Shown here piece after piece: positions 43,609-53,148 of a stretch of 64,000 nt of DNA. The notes beneath the pieces were generated by a model. The model ran no database searches and was not told the DNA's origin. It worked only from the letters and a program-made list of their open reading frames with translations. Both the position numbers and the translations under genes were made by a program. The DNA comes from Leptofilum sp041987425 (GTDB lineage Bacteria > Chloroflexota > Anaerolineae > Promineifilales > Promineifilaceae): the NCBI GenBank assembly GCA_041987425.1, contig JBHIWP010000005.1:1-64000 (forward strand), in the 5' to 3' direction. Each line of letters opens with the position of its first letter. The first letter of the stretch is position 1.

Positions 43609-45456
43609 GTGAGGCAAGTACAAGCAAACGAACGTGCAGCCTGGAAGCAACGCTATTATCTACCTACCATAGCCTGGGCACATACTGCGCGGTACAACCC
43701 CGAGCAAACGATAATCATTTGCGATAAACTGGGAAACTTTCAACTGTACGCGGTTGACCGCATGAGTAGCAAAATTACCCAGATAACAGACGACGATTCA
43801 GGCGTTTCCTACTTTAGCGTGGGGCTTTCGCCAGACGGCCGTTTCTTCTACCATCTTCAAGACACCAAAGGAGACGAAACGGGCCATGTCGTGCGTGTTA
43901 GCTGCAATGGAGGTCCATCTGAAGACGTGACGCCAGATTTGCCAGAGTACAATTTACGCGGCATTGGCTTTGCCGACAACAGCCAGCGCGTGGCCCTTAC
44001 AATTGTGACAAAATCAGGCTACCAACTGTACACTCTGGACCTGAATCAGGCCGGAGAAGTGGAAAAGCGGCGATTGCTTTATGAAGACAAAAAAGAATTC
44101 TGGCAGGCAGAGCTATCTGCCGACGGAGCATTGGCAGCCGTGCGCACGACGCGGCTGACCGGCACCCGACTCTACAGTACGGCCGTCTTCGATGCTGCAT
44201 CCGGTGCGGAAGTTGGCGAGCTGTGGGACGGCCCAGAAGCCAGCGTTACACCCACCTGCTTTTCGCCCATGCCCGGGGATGCCCGCCTGTTAGGTGTGAG
44301 CTCAAAATCGGGGCAGAAACGGCCGTTTCTTTGGAACCCACACAGCAAACAACGCACAGACCTGGAATTGCCGGAGATGGAAGGCGATATACTTGCCTGG
44401 GACTGGTCACCGGATGGGCAGCGGTTGCTGCTGTGCCACTCCCATTGGGCCCAACAGCAGCTTTACACCTATGAGCTGTCTAGCGGCACGTTGACCAGGC
44501 TCAACCACCCCAGCGGTAGCTATGATGTCTCAATCGGGCCTTTTGGCGCTTTCCCCCACTTCACCTCCGATGGCTGCATCGTCTCGCTGTGGAAAAATGC
44601 AGCTACGCCCGCACAGGTCGTGGAGCTAGACGGCCGTACCGGGACCAAAAAACGCACGCTGTTTGGACCAGACAGCCCGCCGTCAGACAAATCCTGGCGT
44701 TCCATTACCTTCGTCTCAGCCGACGGCACGCCTTTTCAGGGCTGGCTGGTGACGCCAGAAGGCAGCGGGCCATTCCCCACCATTCTTCACATGCACGGCG
44801 GGCCGCATACGGCCGTTACCGACAATTTTTCACCTCCAGCCCAGTCATGGGTCGATCATGGATTTGCCTATTGCACCATCAACTATCGTGGGTCCACCGG
44901 CTTTGGCGAGGCGTTTAAGAGCCAGATATGGGGCCATATCGGCCAATATGAGCTGATGGACATGGTGGCAGCGCGGGATTGGCTGGTGAACCAGCAAATT
45001 GCCCAGCCACACGCAATCTTCCTCAATGGGGCCTCTTATGGCGGCTACCTGACACTGTGGGGGCTGGCCCGGCGACCCGACTTATGGGCGGGCGGCATTG
45101 CCAAAGTGGCCGTGGCGGACTGGGTGACCAACTACGAAGACGCCGCCGATGCGATGAAGGGCGCTTTTGCCGTCTGGCAGGGGGGGCACCTGGCAGACGC
45201 GCGTGAGAACTACGTAAACTGCTCGCCCGTCACCTACATTCATAACATCCAGGCGCCGCTGCTCATCTTCCAGGGCTATAACGATACGCGAACGACACCG
45301 CGCCAGATGGAACAGTTTGTGGCTCAGATGAAAGCGCTGGACAAACCAGTTGAGATCCATTGGTTTGACGCCGGGCATGCCAATCTGGACAAATCAGCCG
45401 CAGTAGATGAGCAAGCAATAGCAATCCAATTTGCGCTGAACATCCTGGCCCAATGA
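43609..45456 (+). CDS. S9 family prolyl oligopeptidase/acylaminoacyl-peptidase
   Basis: A 615-residue serine peptidase, start GTG after AAGGAG. The N-terminal half is a beta-propeller with TolB/WD40-like blades (VGLSPDGRFFYHLQD, AWDWSPDGQRLLLCHSH). The C-terminal hydrolase domain has LHMHGGPHTAVTDNFSP, INYRGSTGFGEAFKSQIWG, the nucleophile NGASYGGYLTLWG (about 475), the acid in GYNDTRTTPRQM and the base in DAGHANL, all matching prolyl oligopeptidase family S9C. No signal peptide: likely cytoplasmic peptide degradation. Confidence 0.94.
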   Translation: MRQVQANERAAWKQRYYLPTIAWAHTARYNPEQTIIICDKLGNFQLYAVDRMSSKITQITDDDSGVSYFSVGLSPDGRFFYHLQDTKGDETGHVVRVSCNGGPSEDVTPDLPEYNLRGIGFADNSQRVALTIVTKSGYQLYTLDLNQAGEVEKRRLLYEDKKEFWQAELSADGALAAVRTTRLTGTRLYSTAVFDAASGAEVGELWDGPEASVTPTCFSPMPGDARLLGVSSKSGQKRPFLWNPHSKQRTDLELPEMEGDILAWDWSPDGQRLLLCHSHWAQQQLYTYELSSGTLTRLNHPSGSYDVSIGPFGAFPHFTSDGCIVSLWKNAATPAQVVELDGRTGTKKRTLFGPDSPPSDKSWRSITFVSADGTPFQGWLVTPEGSGPFPTILHMHGGPHTAVTDNFSPPAQSWVDHGFAYCTINYRGSTGFGEAFKSQIWGHIGQYELMDMVAARDWLVNQQIAQPHAIFLNGASYGGYLTLWGLARRPDLWAGGIAKVAVADWVTNYEDAADAMKGAFAVWQGGHLADARENYVNCSPVTYIHNIQAPLLIFQGYNDTRTTPRQMEQFVAQMKALDKPVEIHWFDAGHANLDKSAAVDEQAIAIQFALNILAQ

Positions 45457-45659
45457 CGTATAAGACGAGAGCGTAAATCACGGTCAGGTCTATGAAAAGC
45501 GACGCTATTTGCCGTCAAATTTCCCAAAGACTAGAGAGCGTAGGGAAAACAAAAAGCAAAAATCGCACAGGCGCACAGTTAATGGGCCTCAATATGGATA
45601 GAGTGGGATTAAGGTTTAAAACGATTTGTAGAAGCGTATGAAGCTCAGGAAACCTTCCC

Positions 45660-46907
45660 ATGAATTCTATTGGCCGAGACAAACGTATTAACTGGCTCAT
45701 TTTGCTGGTCGTTCCCTTGCTGTTAATGTTTAGCGCCTGCCTGCCTACGGACCCAGAACCAGCCTTATCTGATCAGACGGCAGGCGAAGCTCCGCAAGAG
45801 GTGGTGACGGTTGCTCGTCCCACCACCATACCCGCTACGTCTGACTTCACAGTCACGCCTACGCCACCTCCTTTGCCAACGCGCACGGCCGTTTCCCATG
45901 CCGAACTCACCACAACCCCCTGGCCACCAGCCACGCCGCCAACGCCAACCCCGGTACCACCCTTCCCCCACATGGTCTACAGTGACAATAACGGACTGTG
46001 GCAAATCGATTCAACCTGGCAACCACACCTTCTGTTTGATGACCCAACGGCCGTTCTGGAACCAAACGGCCGTCGTCTGCTCACCAGCCGCGATGGGGAC
46101 GTGTGGCTAATAGACCTCAACAGCGGCCAGACGACCAACCTCACGAACACGCCTGGACGGGCGGAATGCTGCCCAGAGTGGTGGCCGAGCCAACCCAATG
46201 TCATCTTCTTGGGAGTTGAACCTGGGCCAGACGGCCGTATTGCAGCCCGGCTCGACTTAAACACAAATGAAATCACGCTGTTGGACCCAGCCCAAAGCAG
46301 AAAGAGCAGCACCCCGCTGGCAGCAGCCCCAAACGGTATTAGTTTTGCTTTTGATCTGGAAGGTAAGGAGGCATGGGTACAAATGACAACCGAAACGACA
46401 CAATTTGATCCGTACGCTTATGGATTGCCCGAAACGCTAGAGCTGCGGGCCATTGGCGCGCCAAGCTGGTCCCCAGACAGCCAGAAGCTGGCCTGGGTTA
46501 TGATTCTAGCCGACACGGCTGCCCCAGATGAACCGCCTGCCGTCGTGCTGGGGGTGTTTAATCTGGCGCAGCGTCAGGCTCAGCTGCTGCATCCATATAG
46601 CGATGTTCTGGGAAGAGACGGCTGGTTTTCGCCACCAGCCTGGAGCCCAGACGGCCGTTGGCTGGCGTATGAAGTGATGTCGCTGGACCCGACAACACAC
46701 GGGCTGTGGGTGCTGGCCGCCGATGGCAGCAGTGAACAGTTCGTAGGCGGCCAAAATCCTTTCTGGAGCCCAGACAGTGGCTGGCTCGCATACCAAAACG
46801 ACGCCGGACCGCAAATGACCTATCCTCCGCAATTCACCTTTCAAATTGGTCTATTCTTGCCGCCAGATGCCACCCTGCGCGACTGGCACAAAGGCAGCGC
46901 GCCTTAA
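45660..46907 (+). CDS. TolB-like beta-propeller lipoprotein
   Basis: A 415-residue surface lipoprotein. N-terminal signal with lipobox LMFSAC (lipid-modified Cys27). A Thr/Pro-rich linker (TTPWPPATPPTPTPVPPFPH) connects to a propeller of WD40/PD40-type blades: RRLLTSRDGDVWLIDLNSG, PSWSPDSQKLAWVM, PAWSPDGRWLAYEV and PFWSPDSGWLAYQN. Binding partner unknown. Four ACGGCCGT palindromes lie in its gene, two only 19 bases apart (46047 and 46066). Confidence 0.85.
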   Translation: MNSIGRDKRINWLILLVVPLLLMFSACLPTDPEPALSDQTAGEAPQEVVTVARPTTIPATSDFTVTPTPPPLPTRTAVSHAELTTTPWPPATPPTPTPVPPFPHMVYSDNNGLWQIDSTWQPHLLFDDPTAVLEPNGRRLLTSRDGDVWLIDLNSGQTTNLTNTPGRAECCPEWWPSQPNVIFLGVEPGPDGRIAARLDLNTNEITLLDPAQSRKSSTPLAAAPNGISFAFDLEGKEAWVQMTTETTQFDPYAYGLPETLELRAIGAPSWSPDSQKLAWVMILADTAAPDEPPAVVLGVFNLAQRQAQLLHPYSDVLGRDGWFSPPAWSPDGRWLAYEVMSLDPTTHGLWVLAADGSSEQFVGGQNPFWSPDSGWLAYQNDAGPQMTYPPQFTFQIGLFLPPDATLRDWHKGSAP

Positions 46908-46966
46908 ATGGTGCAATACTATTCAGCTTTAACTATCGGTTTACAAGGCAATGGGTTAGACGTAAT

Positions 46967-48184
46967 TTAACGCAGTCTAAAAATGTAGGCTGTGCCACTA
47001 TCGACTACCCTACCAGTACCAAACGGCGCGCCCACCACTACCGTATCACCACTGATACCTACTCGCGTCCCAAAGTTATCGGTTTGCGTTCCATTACTGG
47101 CCGTTATTTTCGCAACCTGGTTCCAATCTTGCCCACTATTTTCAAAGATGTAAACGGACCCAGAATCAACGCCTTTATCATCATCAAAAATCGCACCAAC
47201 TAGAATTTTGTCACCCTCGACAGCTACATCAAGGCCAAACAAATCACCAGCAGCACCATCGCTGGCGGTAAGTTTTGTCACCTGGAGCCAGCTGGAGCCA
47301 TTGCGCTGAAAGACGTACACTGAGCCAGAATCTACCCCCAGATCATCGTCCAGAAATGCCCCAACTACTGCCCAATCTCCATCTATATCGACGGAATTGC
47401 CAAAATTATCGAGAGCTGTGCCATCTGTGGCAGTAAGTTTTGCGGTTTGCATCCATATCTGCCCACTGCGTTGAAAAATATAGGCTGCACCTGAATCACT
47501 GCCCAAGTCATCATCCAAACGAGAACCGACAATAACGAAATGGTTATGAATTGCCACGCGCAAACCAAAAATATCTTCAGCCGCTCCGTCATTGGGCGTT
47601 AACTTGGCTACCTCGACCCAATTTGACCCAGAGCCCTGGAAGATATATGCAGAACCAGAATTATTTCCCTTATCATCGTCTAGCCAGGCTCCGACAACAA
47701 TCGTGTCCCCACTTATAGCGGTCGATTGACCAAATTGGTCAAAGATAGCTCCATCACTTGCAGTCAATTTCGCCATTTCCTGCCACTGAGAGCCCTGGCG
47801 TTCAAAAACATAAGCCGAACCAGATTCAGCCCCTAGAGGTGCATCAAGTCTGGCTCCAACCACAATGGTGTCTCCACTAATCGCGGCGGTGCCAAATTGG
47901 TCGAAGGCAGTTCCATCACTGGCATTTAGTTTAGCAAGTTGGTGCCACGCCCTCGATCCCCGTTGGAAAACATAAACAGAACCAGAATCAGTACCTAAAT
48001 CATCATCGTTTACTGCACCAACTACAGCGATATTGCGGCTGATGTCTACTATTCCGCCAAAACGATCCCCGGATGCACCATCTCGTGCTCTTAAAATGGC
48101 TTCCTGAACTACCGTTATGGCGTGAACCGTGCCGACCAAAAAAAGGAATGCGAAAAAAGCTGGGGGTAATATCCTTGACCGCAT
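46967..48184 (-). CDS. Secreted FG-GAP repeat protein, seven-bladed propeller
   Basis: About 405 residues. ATG 48184 follows AAGGAG; six more codons upstream are open. Signal peptide about residues 1-23 (LPPAFFAFLFLVGTVHA). The rest is seven tandem repeats of 53-55 residues, each with the order DG, FG, GDTIVVGA, DDDLGxDSGSAYVFQ and W, an FG-GAP/integrin-alpha-type propeller with DxDDDxGxDSG calcium-binding-like loops. Seven blades suggest a closed ring. Function likely adhesion or binding outside the cell. The gene contains no ACGGCCGT, unlike most neighbours. Confidence 0.88.
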   Translation of the reverse strand: MRSRILPPAFFAFLFLVGTVHAITVVQEAILRARDGASGDRFGGIVDISRNIAVVGAVNDDDLGTDSGSVYVFQRGSRAWHQLAKLNASDGTAFDQFGTAAISGDTIVVGARLDAPLGAESGSAYVFERQGSQWQEMAKLTASDGAIFDQFGQSTAISGDTIVVGAWLDDDKGNNSGSAYIFQGSGSNWVEVAKLTPNDGAAEDIFGLRVAIHNHFVIVGSRLDDDLGSDSGAAYIFQRSGQIWMQTAKLTATDGTALDNFGNSVDIDGDWAVVGAFLDDDLGVDSGSVYVFQRNGSSWLQVTKLTASDGAAGDLFGLDVAVEGDKILVGAIFDDDKGVDSGSVYIFENSGQDWNQVAKITASNGTQTDNFGTRVGISGDTVVVGAPFGTGRVVDSGTAYIFRLR

Positions 48185-48394
48185 GAGATGTCTCCTTCCC
48201 AAACAATTGTAGCTATTTTATTGATGTAAAATTGCCAACTGAGTTGGGCTATATGGAACAAAGATATTGAGGCAATCTTCATGGTAGCTGTCAAAGATTA
48301 CATTTTTGCTTAATAGTTAGTGTATGTGCTTTATTAGTCTCCGGCGATGTGGGAATTTGTGATTACGCGATTACCCTGAACCAGGCACTTCTGG

Positions 48395-49720
48395 CTAATC
48401 ACTGACTGGCAACGAAATGCAAAATCTATTGCCCTGCCCGGCATCCTGTTCATACCAAATCTTGCCGTCCATCTGTTGGATAATCATCTTGACCAGCGGC
48501 AGGCCCAACCCACGACCCACGTGTGCCGGATCCGGCGCTTGCAAATAGGGCCACTGCCCCTGTGGCTCAAAAATGGCATCACTCTCTTCGGCGAGAATAG
48601 TCGCTGCTTCATCCTGCACCTGCATTAGCAGTTCATCCTGCTCCAAATTGATGGATAGCTGGATACGGCCGTTTGGCGACGAAATTAAAACCGCGTTTCG
48701 CACCAGCGACTCAACAGACTGCGTCAATAAAACCAGGTTGCAGCGTACCTGCCGTTGGGAGGCCGACAGTTCATCTGGCACCCTTAAATCCAGCTGCAAA
48801 CCGGCCTGTTCGGGAATGGGCAGCACGGAAGGCAAGAGATATTGCAGCAGCGACTTTACCGTGACGGCTTCCTCCTGAGAGCCAATAAGGCTGTACAAAA
48901 CGGTAAGGCTTTCTGACAAATCATCGGAGGCCTGCACCAGTTTTTCTGCGTAGCTGGTCTGCTTTTCACCGGGAACGGCCGTTAGGGCCAGGAGTTGAGC
49001 ATAGCCGCTTAGGGCCGTCAGCGCCACGCGCGTACCGTGTGCGCCAAACCGGTCTCCAGCAATCAGCCGACGCAGCATCTCATCCTTTTCCTTTAGCCGA
49101 TAAAGTTCGGCCGCTTTTTGCCAGGAAATGCGCGGCAACAGTCCATTTCCCACTGCCAGGGGAGGCCACTCGCGGGCAATCATGCACCAAATCTTCTGGG
49201 TTCGCTCCGGCAGAGCCAAAAAAGGGGTAAATTCAGCCATATACTCCGCACGCGGACTGCTGGAACGTTTCAGCACTTCAGCAGCGGACTCAGGCACATC
49301 AAGCAAAAGATGCTGGCTGCCCTGCGCGGCGGCAACCAACGACACGGCTTCGCGGCTCAGGCCGTACTTTTGCACCAGAGCCACCAGGAATGCCTCAATT
49401 TCCTCAGTGATTTTCTCACTGGTGTGGGCAATAATCTGGATTTTGATGGTAGGCGTGCAGGGGGAAACCTTTTGCAGTAAAAGGCCCAAATTATTGAGGG
49501 GGCGACGGCGTATTACTTCAGCCAGAAGACAGCCCAGGCGCTCGCGGCGCTCAAAGTAGGCGACCAACTCTAAAGAGAGCTTTTGCTTATTTTGGTAATT
49601 AAATAGCTCGTACCCCACCCCCAGATCGAAGGCCAACAGCTCCAGTTCATCCTGGCCAAAATGGTTGACTAAAAAGTCATGAAGCTGCGCTCTTTCGAGT
49701 GACAGAAGTCCTGAATTCAT
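48395..49720 (-). CDS. EAD-fused histidine kinase-like ATPase
   Basis: A 441-residue cytoplasmic protein. Residues 5-75 (LHDFLVNHFGQDELELLAFD, then YELFNYQNKQKLSLELVAYF) match an effector-associated death-like adaptor domain, closest to EAD7. Residues about 90-155 (IKIQIIAHTSEKITEEIEAF, GSQHLLLDVPESAAEVL) resemble a module often next to EADs. The C-terminal 220 residues are histidine-kinase-like: a helical region near 225-290 without an obvious phospho-His, then a GHKL ATPase with weak N box (VESLVRNAVLIS) and clear G2 (GRGLGLPLVKMIIQQMDGKI). EADs recruit partners by homotypic contact in conflict/signalling systems; the partner here is not adjacent. Role inferred. Confidence 0.75.
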   Translation of the reverse strand: MNSGLLSLERAQLHDFLVNHFGQDELELLAFDLGVGYELFNYQNKQKLSLELVAYFERRERLGCLLAEVIRRRPLNNLGLLLQKVSPCTPTIKIQIIAHTSEKITEEIEAFLVALVQKYGLSREAVSLVAAAQGSQHLLLDVPESAAEVLKRSSSPRAEYMAEFTPFLALPERTQKIWCMIAREWPPLAVGNGLLPRISWQKAAELYRLKEKDEMLRRLIAGDRFGAHGTRVALTALSGYAQLLALTAVPGEKQTSYAEKLVQASDDLSESLTVLYSLIGSQEEAVTVKSLLQYLLPSVLPIPEQAGLQLDLRVPDELSASQRQVRCNLVLLTQSVESLVRNAVLISSPNGRIQLSINLEQDELLMQVQDEAATILAEESDAIFEPQGQWPYLQAPDPAHVGRGLGLPLVKMIIQQMDGKIWYEQDAGQGNRFCISLPVSD

Positions 49721-49969
49721 TCAGTGAACCCTCGTGGCGCCCCTTTTTGCACCGCCATTGTAACCAGCCTCTCAACAGCCCGTCAAGTGAGGAAACGTGG
49801 CTGTCCCATCGGGCATAATTGCGTAGTTCGCCTCTTTTTAGTTACAATTTGCCGCTTGATTTGCCAAAGCACTGGCCAACATATCAGGCTAACCTACCGT
49901 CATGCTCGTGGCGACGGACATGGCAAAAGAGATTTATGTCTTAAAGTTTTTAAGCAGTTGAGGTTTAAA

Positions 49970-51205
49970 ATGAATTTATCCATCCGCAGTAAATTAGCTT
50001 TTTTAACTATATTTGTTTTGGTTTTTGCCGTCTGTTATCTCATGTCTTCGCCCGCGGTTTCGGTGGCTTCAGAGTCTGGTGCAAGCACGAGCGACTACTT
50101 CTTGCCGCTAATCTTTGTGCCGCGCGAATTCGAGATTATCCCGACAGAGGCCACATTTACGAACGTCACCCATATCACCCATGCGGGCGATGAGCGTATT
50201 TTTGTGGTCGAACTGGCCGGGACAATTAGAATCTTACACCCAAATGGCACAACTTCTCTATTTCTGGACATTCGCGATCGCGTACTGGATGAAGGGGCCG
50301 AGCAGGGTCTTTTTGCTTTGGCTTTTCATCCTGATTATGCCAATAACGGCTACTTTTACGTAACGTACACGGCCGCTTACCCACAAGACAGCAATAAATC
50401 GTACCTAAAATTATCTCAATTTCAGGTCACGGCCAATCCTGATGTGGCAAACTCCGCTAGTGAACTGCTCTTATTAAGCATTATTCAGGACTTTCCCGTG
50501 CATAACGGTGGCGCTTTAGAGTTTAATCCACAAGACGGCCGTTTATATATGGGCATTGGTGATGATTCACAAAATCTGGTGGCCCAGGATGATGGCTCGT
50601 ATAAAGGGAAAATCCTCCGCATAAACGTTAACGCCAGCCGGACAGCACAAAATGCGGTCTTAGAGCAGCTGGACGCTGACACCATTGCTTCTACGGCCGT
50701 TTCTATTGAGTTGTCGGCTAAAGGACTGCGCAATCCCTGGAGAATGGCTATCGATCCGGTTTCTGGGCATATTTTCGTCGGTGACGTTGGGGATCGCTTG
50801 TGGGAGGAAATTGACGTCATTCCTTTTGGCTATAACGGTGGCAACTTTGGCTGGCCCTGTGTAGAAGGTCCCGAAGTGTTATTCACGGGTGGCGCCTGCG
50901 ACAAATTTTTTGATCCGCCCATACACTACTATTCTGAAGGCTGTGTTGTGGTTGTAGGTGAGTATTATCGTTATGAAGGTGATCTTAGCCTTCCAGGCCG
51001 CCTGATCTTTGCCGATGCCTGTGTGCAACAGATTCAGACTTTAACTTACACCGCAGGCAGCTGGCAGGCGAAACCTATTGGAGACCTGTCAAGCGTGTCT
51101 GGGGGTCTTTTAACCACGTTTGGCCAGGATGTAAACGGCACGGTCTATGCGGGTGTTCTGGGGGCATCTGTGCCATTGTTTGAATTGTACATTCCTCCTG
51201 AATAA
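49970..51205 (+). CDS. Secreted PQQ-dependent sugar dehydrogenase family protein
   Basis: About 411 residues. The open frame extends to 49724, but ATG 49970 follows GAGG and starts a proper signal peptide (IRSKLAFLTIFVLVFAVCYL). The propeller core has FTNVTHITHAGDERIFVVEL, EQGLFALAFHPDYANNGYFY, GGALEFNPQDGRLYMGIGDD, KGLRNPWRMAIDPVSGHIFV and WEEIDVIPFGYNGGNFGWPC, as in soluble glucose dehydrogenase/YliI proteins that oxidise sugars with PQQ and calcium. Cofactor use is inferred from the family. Confidence 0.9.
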   Translation: MNLSIRSKLAFLTIFVLVFAVCYLMSSPAVSVASESGASTSDYFLPLIFVPREFEIIPTEATFTNVTHITHAGDERIFVVELAGTIRILHPNGTTSLFLDIRDRVLDEGAEQGLFALAFHPDYANNGYFYVTYTAAYPQDSNKSYLKLSQFQVTANPDVANSASELLLLSIIQDFPVHNGGALEFNPQDGRLYMGIGDDSQNLVAQDDGSYKGKILRINVNASRTAQNAVLEQLDADTIASTAVSIELSAKGLRNPWRMAIDPVSGHIFVGDVGDRLWEEIDVIPFGYNGGNFGWPCVEGPEVLFTGGACDKFFDPPIHYYSEGCVVVVGEYYRYEGDLSLPGRLIFADACVQQIQTLTYTAGSWQAKPIGDLSSVSGGLLTTFGQDVNGTVYAGVLGASVPLFELYIPPE

Positions 51206-51214
51206 CGGCCCTGC

Positions 51215-52024
51215 TTACTGCTCTGCAAATCCATTGATGAGCTGCTGAAAGTAAGCAGGGGCGTGGCGCAGGCGGCTGCCATACCAGGAGAACAGTTCGC
51301 CATCTACTAGATGAACGGCCGTTCCGGGGCACATCTTTCTGAATGCCTGCCGCTGCTTCTCACCAAAAGGAAATGGCTCTGACGACAAGAAAATGGCATC
51401 CAGATTTGCATCCTGAATTTGCTGGGAGGTGAGTTCTGGATAGCGGCCGTTGCCGATGGTGGCAAACGCATTGTCAAAGCCGCAGCGGGTTAGCATATCG
51501 TGGATAAACGTGCGCTGGCCCACGGCCATGAATGGCTTTTGCCAGATAAAGTAGCCTACGCGAAACGGCCGTTTCACCGGGCGTATCTGGGCAAAGCGGG
51601 TGGCAACTTCAGAAATGAGCTGCCCGGCAGCGGCCGTTTTTCCCACCAGCTCGCCAACCTGCCCAATCATCCCTAAGGCATCATCCAGCGTGTAGATATC
51701 GCTTAGCCACACCGGATAAGACGCTGCCAGTTGGGCAATGCCTTCCAGGTAATTCTCCTCTTTGTTTCCTAAAATAAGGTCAGGCTGGAGCTGCTCAATC
51801 ACGTCGAAGCGAAACTGCTTCGTGCCGCCGATAGACTGTTTTTGGGACGCACGCCCGGCAGGGTGCACGCAAAACTTTGTAACGCCCACAATTTCGCTGT
51901 CCAGGCCCAGTTCAAACAGTAGCTCAGTTTGGGAAGGCACCAGCGAAATGATGCGAGACGGCCGTAATGGCACCTGCACCAGCCGCCCCATTTGGTCTGT
52001 TACCGATCTCATTGCTCCAATCAT
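51215..52024 (-). CDS. Orphan helical-backbone metal/cobalamin receptor (BtuF-like), no signal peptide
   Basis: A 269-residue class III substrate-binding fold: RIISLVPSQTELLFELGLDS, VGVTKFCVHPAG, the IGGTKQFRFDVIEQLQPDLI segment, IYTLDDALGMIGQVGELVGK and the C-terminal LVDGELFSWYGSRLRHAPAY. Such domains bind cobalamin or ferric chelates in ABC import. There is no signal peptide or lipobox and no permease/ATPase next door, so it may be cytoplasmic; similar leaderless receptors exist in other bacteria. Start at 52024 or four codons later (ATG 52012). Confidence 0.88.
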   Translation of the reverse strand: MIGAMRSVTDQMGRLVQVPLRPSRIISLVPSQTELLFELGLDSEIVGVTKFCVHPAGRASQKQSIGGTKQFRFDVIEQLQPDLILGNKEENYLEGIAQLAASYPVWLSDIYTLDDALGMIGQVGELVGKTAAAGQLISEVATRFAQIRPVKRPFRVGYFIWQKPFMAVGQRTFIHDMLTRCGFDNAFATIGNGRYPELTSQQIQDANLDAIFLSSEPFPFGEKQRQAFRKMCPGTAVHLVDGELFSWYGSRLRHAPAYFQQLINGFAEQ

Positions 52025-52172
52025 AAGCTAATTTGAGGAAAATGTTACAAATTTTGTGATTGTAAAGTGGCTCACAGTGCGCGATGTTAGCCGTTTACGT
52101 TATTAAGCCATGCGTCAGGTAGGCACTGGCTAGGCGTATAGTTTCAGCCCATTTTCCCGGCCATAGGTTCGC

Positions 52173-52178
52173 TATACT
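52173..52178 (+). promoter_or_regulatory. -10 box of a predicted leaderless promoter
   Basis: TATACT followed by exactly six bases and ATG 52185, the same spacing as at the LAL regulator and dprA. No ribosome site precedes the ATG. Confidence 0.5.
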
Positions 52179-52184
52179 GCCAGT

Positions 52185-52676
52185 ATGGAAATGAAAGTTG
52201 ATTTGTCCCTAAACCACAATACTCTTCTTCACCTGATGCAAAGCGCCAGGGAAAAAGCCAATGCGCTGCTGAAAGCAGAGGCATCGGCTCATAACCAGGC
52301 TATGGGGTTTGCGGTGGGCACCTTTATCAGCCTGCTGCCTACGCCGGGCTTAAATTTTGCCCTGGCCTTGCTGCTGGCCGGTTGGTTTCGGCTGCACAAG
52401 GCCACGGTTCTGGTCTCATTGGCCGTGTGGAACGTGTTTGTCACGGCACCGTTTTTTGCTTTGAGCTACCGATTGGGGAATCTACTGTTTCCTGCGCCTG
52501 CCACAGCTTCCGTTAGTGCGCAGTGGCAGGCACAGGTCATTTCATTTGTGCAAGGCTTTTTGGTGGGAAATTTAATTATTGCCTTGGGAGTAACGGCCGT
52601 TTCCTACAGCATCGTCCTCCTCATTATTTGGCTTGTGCGGGATAAGCGGCAAACAGCGACTATTTCCGCCTCGTAG
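52185..52676 (+). CDS. DUF2062 membrane protein
   Basis: A 163-residue protein with a polar N-terminus and three hydrophobic segments. The family signature AMGFAVGTFISLLPTPGLNF, then LALLLAGWFRLHKATVLVSL and VWNVFVTAPFFALSYRLGNL, is clear. DUF2062 proteins are small inner-membrane proteins of unknown role, sometimes fused to glycosyltransferases. Start ATG 52185 or an alternative two codons later. Its 3' end overlaps the convergent GlsB gene by 17 bases. Confidence 0.9.
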   Translation: MEMKVDLSLNHNTLLHLMQSAREKANALLKAEASAHNQAMGFAVGTFISLLPTPGLNFALALLLAGWFRLHKATVLVSLAVWNVFVTAPFFALSYRLGNLLFPAPATASVSAQWQAQVISFVQGFLVGNLIIALGVTAVSYSIVLLIIWLVRDKRQTATISAS

Positions 52677-52911
52677 CACCTGTAATCACCAGCAAGATTA
52701 TTGAGCCAATCACGGCGACCAAAAAGCTGCTCCAGTTAAAGGCAAAGCTGAACGATTCGCCGGTAACAAACTGCATAATCAGCCCACCAATAAACGCGCC
52801 AACGACACCAATGATGATGTTGTACAGGCAGCCAGACCGTTTACTACCCGCCAGCATACCAGCTACGCCGCCTGCCAAAGCGCCAAAGATAATCCATGCT
52901 AAAATACCCAT
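52660..52911 (-). CDS. GlsB/YeaQ/YmgE family small membrane protein
   Basis: An 83-residue transglycosylase-associated-type membrane protein. MGILAWIIFGALAGGVAGML, SGCLYNIIIGVVGAFIGGLI and the C-terminal LVAVIGSIILLVITG give three TM helices with Gly-zipper faces, typical of this stress-associated family. ATG 52911 follows AAGGAG; the frame stays open to 53013 without a site. Convergent with DUF2062. Confidence 0.93.
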   Translation of the reverse strand: MGILAWIIFGALAGGVAGMLAGSKRSGCLYNIIIGVVGAFIGGLIMQFVTGESFSFAFNWSSFLVAVIGSIILLVITGATRRK

Positions 52912-53067
52912 TTTTGTCTCCTTGTAAAAAGATGTGGTGCAAAATAGATTGCACTCTTTTTCCTCAGCAATGTTTCCCTGAAAATTTGTAACGTAATACG
53001 TAAGCACAAGCAATTATGTTGCTTATACCTAAAGATAAATACTTTTTCTTCTTAAAGACTCTTCAAG

Positions 53068-53100
53068 CAAAACAGCGCCCAATGGCCCGGCGCTGTTTTG
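53068..53100. terminator. Strong hairpin, terminator-like in both directions
   Basis: CAAAACAGCGCC and GGCGCTGTTTTG are perfect complements around a nine-base loop. On the plus strand the stem is followed by CTTTTAATTG, on the minus strand by CTTGAAG. It lies upstream of glsB, so it might end an unseen small transcript. Confidence 0.55.
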
Positions 53101-53148
53101 CTTTTAATTGTAGCTTCTCAACCATGACGTAACGCGTGTTGTAAGTCT

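Noticed and set aside
49724..49969. N-terminal extension of the PQQ-type dehydrogenase
   Set aside because: The extension has no conserved features and precedes a proper signal peptide starting at 49970 with a ribosome site.
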